Of a stretch of 64,000 nt of DNA, positions 53,694 to 64,000 are shown piece by piece (the stretch's first letter is position 1; each line of letters opens with the position of its first letter). The notes below the pieces were generated by a model. It did no database searches and was not told where the DNA came from. It saw nothing but the letters and a program-made list of their open reading frames with translations. Both the position numbers and the translations under genes were made by a program. Origin of the DNA: Tulasnella sp. 424 (lineage: Eukaryota > Basidiomycota > Agaricomycetes > Cantharellales > Tulasnellaceae); contig WSUB01000109.1 of assembly GCA_019633425.1 (NCBI GenBank), positions 1-64,000 of the forward strand. The letters run 5' to 3'.

Positions 53694-55731
53694 GTAGACG
53701 ACGCGGAACAGCTCGCCCTGTTAGAACAAGTCTCGGAGCGAACGAGAGCCCAAGTTAACCCATGGTGGCGTTGCAAATCCTGCAAGACGAAAAAGTGGAA
53801 GGAAAGAGCGCCAAAGACCATTTTCAAACACGCTATCGCCTGTGGATTCCCTGAGGAACTCCGCGGGAGCCTCAGCGCAGGGCTCGAAAAGGCGAAGCTC
53901 GCAGATAAAATAAACGAGCCACTTCAAAGTCAAATCCAAGCCCCGCTCAAATCCATCTTGAAGAAAACGGATACTATCCCTTTGATTAGGGTGGAGGAGT
54001 GGAAGGAACCAGAACAAGAGCCGGACGACCTCGAGCGCCTGGGGCATGGCACGAAATTCAAGCGACCATTAAATCAAGTTGACCCCGTATTCGACATTCC
54101 TGGTAAGAGTGGGTGGACCCTTCGAACGGATTCAACTGCTCGTCGGCGGCACATCCGTATTCTCGGCGACATCCTATACGTTTCGATTCAACGACGAGAT
54201 TGGCAGAGAGCCAAGCGTGCTTGGGGTTTGCTGCTCAGGACGCCCGAGGTAGAATGGAACGATATATGGAGGATCGGACTTCTTCTATTGCATAAAGGCG
54301 TTGACGTAGACAAACGCCAAGCAAGTGAAGAAAGAATCGAATGGTTGAAGCTGATGATGCGTAAAATACCTTACTACGTACGTTATCCCACTTCGGCCAT
54401 ATCCAAAACCGTTACTAAATAGTATCTTTAGCGAGAGACCACTCTTCAAGAATTAGTCATAGAACTAATCCTGGCCAAGGACTTCAAGCAAGCCGAAGAC
54501 CAACTCTTTATGTAAGAAGGGGACCTCTTCCTTACCATGGTCAAACTTCGCTCATACACGCCCAAATATTTACGCTCAGGTATATGGCTGAATACCCATT
54601 CTACGATAACGCCACTCTCCGGGGACTCTCTGGCCTTTTATATCTTTACAACGCTCAGCCGCGTGAACCTACCCCGAATGATAACACCTTGCCAACGAGT
54701 TCGTCAGACGAAGAAGACGAAGATCCAGCAAAGGAAAAAGATAGTATCTATGGGGAACCTTCGACATCAACGACACGCAGTGGGGCCACGACCTCGGCAA
54801 GAGTGGCTACCCAGCCCCCAAAACCTCCAGGCGAACATTTTTGACGTATCGATCCTACGCATAGACTTACTCTGCTGCATTTCTAGATACCCAAGAGCCT
54901 TCTGAACCCTTGCCCTTCCACTTGTTTGAACCAAATCGCCTTCGGACCGCTACACATCATTTCAGAGCCGCCTTACGCGTCGACGGACGTAATACATTGG
55001 CTTACGGGTTCCTCGTGCTGGTAAGGTTCACTTTCTATCTAAGCAATATCGAAGTATAGATGGCTTGACACGATTCTCTACGCGATTAGGTAGGAGACGA
55101 GATGGTGCAGGTCCGACCTCCAAAGTCCAGGTCGTCGACCTTAAGGTTTTCCGACTCCGATTCCGAGGCCGACGAACCCCCCCGTATCCTTCCTCTCTCA
55201 GCGTTTAGGCCACCCCCCAGCTCATCTGATTCCGACGAGTTTAATGGTCGTCTCAAAAAGAAGAAGAGTAGGTTGGAGGATGGCACTAGGGAGCCGTCAG
55301 GTGTGGGGTTCCACGCCCAAGAAAGGAGAGAGGAAAGAAGCCAACTTTCCACCGCCTATCCCACGGCTTGGGGACTATCACTCCCCAATGCTTCTTCGTC
55401 TGAGCAACTTCAATGTTATGCCACTACTCATGCCGAAGCCCGCAGCCAGCCCGTTTCTCTATCGAAAACAAGTATGGATCGACCTCAGCAACCATACGAT
55501 GCTCCCATTGTTCCACCAGCACCGCAAAGCTCATCTATCCCAAGTTTGGCTCCAGGCAACGCGCTACCCTGGAGGTTGGACGGATCCCGAGATGGCAGTA
55601 CCAGTCGATCAACTTCGCGAAATGCGTTCGAGATTTTCCAAAGCCCAGGTAAAATGGTCAGATTTGCCGAGACAAATAGTTCTGAAGACGATAGGTGCCA
55701 TGGAAGGAAGAAAAAAAAGGTCCGGCGCTAA
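53694..55731 (+). CDS. Rrn11-like RNA polymerase I initiation factor (5' end not fixed)
   Basis: Recognised exons are about 53694-54377, 54432-54511, one beginning at 54580, 54887-55020 and 55090-55731. The third exon needs a phase-1 donor before 54842 that I could not place with certainty (54743 or 54780 are options). The core RRRHIRILGDILYVSIQRRDWQRAKRAWGLLLRTPEVEW, given here as two runs by its halves, with DIWRIGLLLL and ELILAKDFKQAEDQLFM, has the TPR-like helical pattern of fungal Rrn11 proteins, part of the Pol I core factor. A CxxC pair (NPWWRCKSCKTKKW) lies in the N-terminal part. The last exon is low-complexity with KKKKS and ends RKKKKVRR, a likely nuclear signal. The family call rests on memory of the motif pattern. 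The start codon was not found. Confidence 0.5.
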
Positions 55732-58284
55732 GAAATCGTATAGTTGTATTGATCAGCCGTGGTATATCTCATCTTCTTGAATCGCACTTCTGCCTCACAG
55801 CAGAGCCTTTCTTCGATCTATCTGATTGAGGTGCGATCTTTGGATCGAAAGATCAGCTGCTCTATCGTACCTTCTACGGGCGATCGGGTTCAAGATGTGA
55901 ATCCGCCAATGGGCAGCGTCCTGCCCTCAGTCCTTCAACATCCCCCGCCGCCTTCACCTACAACATTGATCAGACCCCAATTTGGAACTTTGGTTTGAAA
56001 GGGAGGACTATCGATTGTTAAGCGTATGTTCTGGGGTAGCCGATGGCCGCTTATCTCCTTTGAACCGAGAACTAGGCTCCCGTTGTCCTGGACTGAACTG
56101 CTTGATATGGCGCGACATACATCTGAACAAGTCAACATGATGCAAGACGGCGATGGTATAGCAAGGCCGAAACGTAGAAATGGAACAAGTATACATGTAC
56201 TTGAGCTCCTGGGTAATGCGCTTGCGATTCTACTGCCTTATTGAATTTGCTACAATGCCTAATAGCACAGAAACTCCCAATCTTTTCAGACTTACAAGAC
56301 CGTTTTTACATTTACCGCCAGCTGTCGTAATAATCTTGAGTAATCCTGCAACTTTACTCACACATCCCATCGAGTATTGCATATAACGAGATGATGATGG
56401 TTGTCAGGTTTACAAGTCTTCCGCACAGCTGGTCGAAATTGACTTTACTGCTGCGGTGCCAACAGGCAGGATTTCCTCGGGACCTCGAACTGCACGAGGC
56501 AAGCACGCTACACCTTCATTGGGAAGTGACGATCGAGATTTTTCCACTCACTCCAAGGGAAAATTTCGATGGCAAAATCTCTCGTGGTTAGGCCCACGTC
56601 TTCGGTTTTATTGTTGTTTATTTATTATTTCCCCGGACGGTGCGCCTTGCCCGAGACAGCGTCGCAGTCCATGGCAGTGACGTTTGTTGAGATCAATATT
56701 ATCACGATATAAGGGGTTGGATGTTTAGAAAACAAGAAGGAGAGTGGTTAGAACTTCGTGAACGTTGTCGCATCGTACAGAGGTTAACTACTTATCAGCC
56801 ATTTGAAGACAGTCGGGGCTAGCCCCAACTGCTCTGATACGTAGCTTTTCTCTTACATACTAGTCTTCAACCCAACCACTATGACTATATCCCTTCAGGG
56901 GTGAAGACCACGCGCTGGCGAAGCTGCGCTTCATGGGCACCATCGCCTTAAGTGCTGCAGGGTTGCCTAATTAACGTGGGAGACCTTGGGTCTGAAATTC
57001 AAAGCCAATGTTGCCTGTTGTGGTAATTGGAGCATAGACTTGCATAGCGTGGGGCGTCTAAAGAATCCCATGCCGGAGATCCGAGGGTCGTGCATAGGGT
57101 CGTGCAGGAGGTATGGTGTCAAGTATGTAATGATCTAAAATGGCCAAAATGTGATAGCAACTTCCCGAAATGCGGATCGAACAGTTGAGATTCCATAAAA
57201 AATTCGGTACTGTGGGCGATATAAAGGGTTACTTACTTGGAGTAGGAGTAGTGGCATTCAACAACGAATTCCCTCTACCCGCATCGATCTACTCTCCCAT
57301 CACCGCTTGTCCCTGCCTCAGCTTTCCTTCCTTGCCCCAACCTTATACACCAAGCTATGAAAGCAAACTTTCTAAGGCTACTTTCTCTAAGGCTTGGTAT
57401 GGGAACGGGAGCTTACCTACCTGGGCTGCATATCGGTGAGTTTCAGCGTCTTAGCTTCCACAAGAGCCGACCGGTCGCGTCGCAGGCTACCATTGCTTGG
57501 CCACTGGCACCGAGTGCAGAAGCTCACAGCCAACGTTCGATTTACAAATAGGCTCTAGATGGGGTCGATTTTCCTGAGTGCGGTGCGCGACACGAGAGAA
57601 GGTGTTTGACGTCACCGAAAACGTGGCTGCAGCAATCGCCAGAAGTTGCCGGATCGGCGACCAAAAAGGGGAGTTGATGCGACGCGCAACGCAAAAAGCC
57701 GGCGCTGACCATCGATTCCAGGGCAATCATGTTCACCTAAAGTGGGAAGGGTCGCTTACAGAGTCCCAAGTCGAAGTATAGCGATTGAAAAGGGTGCGTG
57801 TTTTAAGAAACATCCTCAAGCTACCAATCTAACCGCTGGATGTTTAGAGCGTTTCCGATATTCTCGACTTCATGACAATCAGATGCGACTTGTGGCGAGG
57901 AGGGATTGAGTACTCACACTAGCCAGAGCCCCGACCATCGAAACGGAAGAGTTTATCTTAATGCTCTATAGGCTGTTCCCCTGTTGTTATTCCCTGGATT
58001 GATCGACTCATGCGGGACACTTGTATGGGATACTTGTAGGGGCCAAACAAGTTCCTGGCAATGACGCGAGCAATGGAAGGACGGGATACATCTGTGTGCG
58101 TTATTACTAGTACCCGGAAGCTTCCAATTTTGTCCCTAGTGTACAGGCACGTGGTAGAGTACAGACCTATGGTACAAGATAGAAAGGTCTGAATAGAATC
58201 AATCCCTTGTCCCGCCCTTATGGGTCATTCCACTAACCTAAACTGAGAAACAGATCGATGGTAGCTTTGTGGTGCATGTTGCCT
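55732..58284. other. Long intergenic stretch, nothing recognised
   Basis: About 2.5 kb without a convincing gene. The open frames are all under 90 codons, and those at 57170-57439 and 57487-57736 lack domains or splice partners. No inverted repeats, transposase motifs, tRNA or tandem arrays stood out. It is a candidate site for a noncoding RNA or decayed element, but nothing in the sequence supports either. Confidence 0.5.
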
Positions 58285-58861
58285 CTAGTCAACGGGTTCT
58301 TTCTTCTTCCTGGGTCCGCGCTTCTTCTTGCCGTCCGGACCAACTCCAGCAGCGCCTTCATCGGCACCGTTGGGATAAGGATCTTGAATAGGGTCGACTA
58401 TTTCTTTCAGGAAGTCGAGCATTTCAGTTCGCTCAATGGCGGCTTTCCTGTAAATGGCATCCACGTCCTCAGCCACCCTTCAATCAATAAGTAGAGGACT
58501 TCAAGGTTTCTCACAGGTGCCAAACTTCCACTCTTTTGCATCCACGTTCAATAGTTACTTTAGACATTTCGTCCACCAAGGTTGCCATGAAGAGCTCGAG
58601 ACTCTTGGCTGTATCACCAAACGGTTCGCCACACGATATTGCAGTCAGCAGGAGACCAGGCATTCTCTAGCCAGATAGAGCGCTCACATATTAGGACAGG
58701 GGTAGCTTGTGCGACCTTTCCAACCTCGTCGTCCTTTTGCATGATCTTCTTTATTCGTGCCTACACATAAAACACCACTGGAATGAGATTGAACCCAGGT
58801 AGCGTAGGCTGACCGTGATACTAACGACGGGGAACTTTGTTGACTTATTCTTATTCTTCAT
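58285..58861 (-). CDS. BUR6: NC2 alpha (DRAP1/Bur6), histone-fold repressor subunit
   Basis: Four exons (58861-58826, 58760-58688, 58608-58515, 58477-58285) encode 131 residues. The histone fold reads [35 protein letters not shown], here in halves across introns, then MATLVDEMSKVTIERGCKRVEVWHL. This is the classic NC2 alpha/HAP5-like pattern. ERTEMLDFLKEIV and a Lys/Arg-rich tail (KKKRGPRKKKE) follow. With NC2 beta it binds TBP on promoters and represses or tunes Pol II initiation. Intron 1 uses the donor GTTAGT, chosen because it restores the PVARIKKIM junction. HAP5 is the main alternative, but the short N-terminus and DFLKEIV end favour NC2 alpha. Confidence 0.85.
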
Positions 58862-59099
58862 GCTGGGCTAGTGAAGGAGTGAGGTCGTAGCGTGGCGTTC
58901 CAGGCGGTGTGGTTGTCGGCGTTCGAGTTTGGTCTGACTATCGCCGTCAGTCACGTGCACACGGAGACCTCGCGAAACAGCATTTAAAATTCTCATTTAG
59001 ACTATGCGAGGTTTCCTTGATTCAAATGCTCAATAACAAATAGAGTACATATTCCAAAGGATACCATACTTCTTTTCCAATACCTGTCGTAATTGTCAA

Positions 59100-62000
59100 T
59101 CAAGCCATGACGCTCGCCAGCAGAGCCATCCGGACCTATTTCGCGCACACTGAGTTTCACAAAACGCAAGCAGCTGAGGAAACGGAGAAACTCACGAATA
59201 GGCCATAACGCATTTGACGGAAGTAGACGGCGCGGCGCGAATCAAAGTCCACCTCGGGGTCGATTTCTGGAGGTGAAGAAGCATGAGCAAAGAATAGTGC
59301 GTCCAGCCGAGCAATCACCCACCGTTAACTCGAGGAAGAGGGTGCATCACGATCATATCTTCCTTCGCCCTGGCCATGACAGCATGGTTTACGACATACG
59401 CGTCTTTCACCATTTCCCACTCCTGCTTATTCTCAAAGCGCTCCTGCTGCACTCGGGTGACATACAGGACGTCGGTTTCTCCGAGAACCTCCTCAAGCGA
59501 TTCGCATTGTTGAACAGGGATACCGGCACGTTTGGCAGCATGAACGACACTTTCGGGCATCTTCAGTGATGCAGGAGCAACAAAGTTGAGGCGGACGGAA
59601 TAGAAGGAGAGCAGGACGACCAGTGAATGCACAGTGCGACCATTCTTGAGATCTCCTAGTAGCGTGATGGTCTTGCCGTTCACAGTACCGAGTTCTGATC
59701 GAATAGTGTAGACGTCCAGCAAGGCCTAAGAAAGAGTGGTTAGTGAACAGGCAGGAGCATTGAATTCTGTAGTCACCTACCTGAGTAGGGTGTTCTCCGA
59801 TGCCATCTCCGGCATTGATCACGGGAACAGGAGAGTACTTCGCCGCGTTCTGCACACTTCCCACCGCAGGATGCCTCAAGACAATGGCATCCGCGTAGCA
59901 CCCCACTGTCCGAATGGTGTCGGCCAACGATTCGCCTTTCTGCACCGAGCTCCTATCCAGATTAATCTGCAACACCTCTCCTCCGCACCTCTTCATTGCT
60001 GCCTCGAAAGACGAACTCGTACGCGTGCTCGCCTCGTAGAACAACGTGCACAAGACGCGACCTTTGAGCAAGTCGATCGTCCCATTTCGCTCCACCTGCA
60101 GCCTCATTTCGTGGGCCAAGTTGAACAAGTCATACAAATCCTCGGGACCAAATTGTTTGACGGACAGGATATGTTTGCGGTGGAATGCAGGGTGGGGCGT
60201 GATAGGGGCGAAGGGACCTTGGATCGGCCCTGGCGTTTGTCGCGGGACGAGTTGGGTCGCAGGAGCTTGGCGTTCGGACGTTGGCGCAGGCGGGAAGAAG
60301 GAAGGTTGAGCGTTCTCGGGGACGAGAGAGCGCGCGTCCAACTGCTGTTGCCGGCTGGCGTGATGGTGATGAGCGGCAGCAGAGACATCCTGACCCGTAG
60401 GCTTCGAACTCGAGACACCATCCAAAACCACGGTTGCGTTGTTCACGACGACGCGATGGACCGCCCCACTGACCATCTTGCCAGTCAAAGGCGACCAACC
60501 TCCAGCCTTCGAAGAGAAATGGACTTTCCTCCCAACAACTACCTCCACATAAGTCTGGCCATGAGGCTGCTCGGGCAAGTCGAAGATCTTCGCTGGATTG
60601 TCGTGAAGGCGGCGGGCAATCCCTTCCAGCGTCAACCTCCCCTCACTGACCGCGGTGAGTAACAAGGGCAACGTTTCCTCGATACCTGCACTTGCGTGCG
60701 CATCTTTGCCCAGCTCCGCAGCCAACTTATAAGGAGTCTGGCCGACAGCGAAGACATCAATCACGTCGAGGTTGCTCCACAAAGCGGCTTGATCCGCTGC
60801 AGTCGGTAGGCAGGTGGAGCCAGGATATTCCTCGGTAGTGAAGAATAGCGAGTAAACGGCAACGTCGCAGGTAACCTTGAGTTTCTTCTCTTTGCTCAAC
60901 TTAATGAGCAGGATATCGTCCTTGCTGCTGACGTTAACCACGTGGACTGACCGGCTGTGCAAGCTCGCAATTAGAAGGATGGAGGCAAGATCCGTTCCTT
61001 TCGCGTCCGTGATGATCGGCTTGTCAGATGGCCACAAGGAGAAGTAGGAAGCGACCGATGCGACCTTGTTCGCATTGCTGAGATCAGTGACGTCGCTGAA
61101 GGGGATGAAGAGGGACTTGACAGCTTGCACCACATCGTCGATCAAAGCCGGCGCGTTGGAAGCTGAGGCGGTGAACGAAAGGGCATAGTTGCAATGGGAG
61201 GAACCTGAAACGTTCGACCTAGCAGCCGCCAGGGTCTGTGCATCGATGATTCGGCCTAAGGCGCCGCCGGATATGAGCTGCGTTGTGTTGAATCCCGCCG
61301 CGATGGACGCCCGGGTTACCTCTGCCACGTCTGCGGACCCAGGAGTAGCAATATTGGGAACGAAGGCGAGACTATTGATGAGTTCGGGCAAGGTGTATGA
61401 ACTATGGGACGTCTTGGCGTCGATGTTGGAAATGTCCAGCGGGTAGTTCCTGACCAACGCCTCGATCAGGAGCTTCGCACACTTGACGTTTGTAATGAGA
61501 GGGACGGCAAAGTCGACAGCCATTCGGCGAGTTTTGTAACCTTTGCTAGTGTAACTCGCGGGCCTGCGGAAGTTGTTCTTGGATGGAAGATTGATATAGA
61601 GGTCGATGAGGTTGTTGGCTAGATGTTGTGTGAGGGAATACTCGGATTTTTGATTGTCGCCGCCGCCAAGAGCCTCGAGATACTATTGCAAGAGTCAGTA
61701 ACCTCGAGAGAAATACGAGTGAGTCCGGCTTACCTTGCAAGGTATGTGGTGTTCCGACAGGTAGTCAGCAGTGCCTGCTGTTCCCAGAATATTGTAGCCA
61801 GCGCGGTGAAGCTTCTCAACGAACGGAAGCATCTCCAACTTCTCTTTAAAGCTCCCGATCGACAAAAGGATGTTCTTCTTGGGTAGGACCATCCCGGTAG
61901 AGATTAAGGCTTTGAGGTACGCTTCATACTTGTTCTTGCCGAAGCAAGCCACCTCGCCAGTCGACGCCATCTCCACGCCCAAGACCGGATCGGCACCGGA

Positions 62001-64000
62001 CAGCCGGCTAAAGCTGAATTGGGGAACTTTCACGCCGACGTAGTCCGGAGGGAGGTTTAAGTCGGGGTAAGCCTCGAAGGGGATCCCAAGCATGACTTTG
62101 GTGGCCATCTCGACGGCGTCAATGCCCGTGACTTTGGACACGAATGGGAACGAACGGGCAGCGCGGAGGTTGCACTCGATGACCTTGATGTCGTTATTCT
62201 TGGCAATGAATTGGATGTTGAATGGGCCTGTGACATTGAGAGCGTTTCCGATCTTCTGGGTAGCGTCCACAATCCGTCGTACGGTCTCCTGGTCCAAGTC
62301 TTGAGGAGGGAGGACGAGCGTGGCGTCGCCAGAGTGCACGCCGGCATTCTCGATATGCTCCGAGATATAGTGCATGACCAATTTCCCGTCCTTCGCCACT
62401 GCATCCATCTCGATTTCCTTGGCCTGTTCGATGTATTTGGAGATGACGACGGGATGCTCTCGAGAGACTGCCGTCGCTTGTGACAAGTAGCTCGACAGAT
62501 CGTCTTCCGTGTAGACGACGTTCATCGCAGCTCCGGAAAGGACATACGATGGTCGGACGAGTACTGGATAGCTGACCTTCTGGCAGAACGATTCAGCCTC
62601 TTCGAAGCTGGTCAACTCCTTCCACAGTGGCTGGTCGACTCCAATCTTGTCGAGAAGGCGAGAGAACTTGAAGCGATTTTCCGCAGTGTCGATCATCTCG
62701 GGAGACGTTCCGAGGATCTTGACGTTTTGACGATACAAAGGTAAGGCAATGTTGTTCGGAGTTTGGCCACCCATGGAGAGAATGACACCTCGCGACTGCT
62801 CCAATTCGTAGATATCGAGAATGGTCTCCAAGCTGATGGTTTCAAAGTACAGTCGGTCGGCCTCATCATAATCCGTACTGACGGTTTCGGGGTTGTAGTT
62901 GACCATGACCGTCTTCTTCCCTTGTTCGCGCAAGGTCCGGATCGCACGGACAGCGCACCAGTCGAATTCGACGGACGACCCGATACGGTACACACCGGAA
63001 CCGATAACCATAACGCCACGGTCGTCGAAGAGAACATCATGTTCGGAGGCATTGTATGTGGTGTAGAGATAATTGGTGAATGCAGGGAACTCGGCCGCGA
63101 CGGTGTCGATCTGCTTGACGAATGGCGCGATGTAGTTTTCTTGACGAAGCCGGCGAACGGCGAGCTCGTTAGACTTGAGGCAGGCCCCGAGATGTCGGTC
63201 AGAGAAGCCCATCTGCTTGGCTCGTCGGAGAAGGGACGGGTTGATGGAGGTAATGGTACAGGCACTGCAAAAGCAATCATGTGCGACAGATCAGGACCCG
63301 AAAGCGGAGAAAGACGATCATAGTTCGAGGCTTAAACGTACGAGATAGCTTGCTCAAGGGTATGAATCTTGTATAGGCGGGTGAGGAACCACTTGTCAAT
63401 GTTCGTCATTTGCCAAATCTTGTCGACGGAATAGCCCTTCTTGAAAGCAGCTGCGATGGCAAAGAGCCGCACGTCGGTCGGGTTCAACAGCTCATGATCA
63501 ATGTCGTCCACGATTTCACTCTAAAGGCGTCGAAAAGTTCGTTATTTTGCTGAGTCGAAATAATCCACGACCATCGACCCACCTCGGCAAACCCAACGAA
63601 TCGGTCATCAATGGCCCGAATAGCCTTCTGAATCGTTTCTTCGAAAGTCCGTCCAATAGCCATAACCTCGCCAACGCTCTTCATGCTGCTGCTAAGCGTT
63701 TTGCTGACCCTCGTGAACTTCTTCAAGTCCCAACGCGGAATCTTTACGACGCAGTAGTCCAAACTGGGTTCGAAACACGCTGTCGTGACCTTCGTAACCG
63801 AGTTCTTGATTTCGTCAAGTGGGATTCCGAGACCGAGTTTCGCGGCGATGAAGGCGAGGGGATAGCCAGTTGCCTTTGATGCGAGAGCAGACGAACGTGA
63901 TAAACGAGCGTTGACCTAGACAAGGAGGAGCACGAATCAGCGGAAGGCGACCAACAACATCCATGCACCTTCTCACCTCGATGATGCAGTATTCCTGGGA
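59100..64000 (-). CDS. URA2: URA2: carbamoyl-phosphate synthase / aspartate transcarbamylase (partial, 5' end beyond window)
   Basis: Visible exons are 64000-63977 (continuing), 63915-63583, 63520-63342, 63264-61734, 61682-59781, 59725-59323, 59266-59196 and 59135-59100, all in frame. The multifunctional protein makes carbamoyl phosphate and then carbamoyl aspartate, the first steps of pyrimidine synthesis. The second half of the CPSase large subunit is seen ([19 protein letters not shown], then [14 protein letters not shown]). A dihydroorotase-like linker (about 61540-60500) lacks the metal-binding HxH, as in other fungal URA2 proteins. The C-terminal ATCase has [26 protein letters not shown] and the end [10 protein letters not shown]. 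The glutaminase and first CPSase half lie outside the window. Confidence 0.96.

Noticed and set aside
59736..60662. 308-codon plus-strand frame
   Set aside because: Antisense shadow of the URA2 linker and ATCase exon; the text is Arg-rich without motifs.

Overview
This 64 kb window comes from a filamentous basidiomycete, most likely an Agaricomycete. Genes are split by many 50-65 bp GT-AG introns. F-box, NACHT-WD40 and protein-kinase genes of mushroom type are present, and the housekeeping set is fungal: a fused URA2, a head-to-head HSP10/HSP60 pair, glycyl-tRNA synthetase and NC2 alpha. The species cannot be told from the window. Exon coordinates below were worked out by eye from splice signals and reading phase. 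For every gene with a listed exon set the lengths sum to a clean reading frame, except where a break or uncertainty is stated.

Region by region. 1-9.2 kb: four minus-strand F-box genes, one a truncated tandem copy, plus small fragments. 9.8-15.6 kb: housekeeping (GRS1, then HSP10 and HSP60 on a shared 271 bp promoter). 16-41 kb: a fast-evolving accessory island. It holds three F-box paralogs (one frameshifted, one with an odd splice donor) and remnants of further copies, a protein kinase, a 1419-residue NACHT-WD40 NLR-like protein with 14 WD repeats, a shortened E2 ubiquitin-conjugating enzyme, three Ras/Rab-like GTPases with the same six-exon layout including a 17-nt microexon, a GTPase remnant, and a small inverted-repeat element. 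41.5-46.8 kb: a DENN-family (LCHN/DUF4484-like) gene and a large protein with repeated dsRNA-binding-like modules. 47.9-52.9 kb: a divergent pair resembling bacterial lodB (flavoprotein) and lodA (quinone-cofactor amine oxidase). The lodA-like gene has lost a central block and carries a tandem exon duplication at its presumed cofactor motif. 53-64 kb: an Rrn11-like Pol I factor, a 2.5 kb empty stretch, NC2 alpha, and the 3' part of URA2, which runs off the right edge.

How the genes may work together. HSP10 and HSP60 form the mitochondrial folding chamber. The LodB-like enzyme is expected to mature the LodA-like oxidase. The island combines a sensor-type NACHT-WD40 protein, a kinase, F-box substrate adaptors, an E2-like protein and membrane-anchored GTPases. 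A joint role in non-self recognition or regulated protein degradation is an inference from content and turnover, not something the sequence proves. The clearest structural story is repeated local duplication followed by decay. One duplication unit carried along the last bases of HSP60, and another appears to have carried an F-box 3' end together with a GTPase gene.
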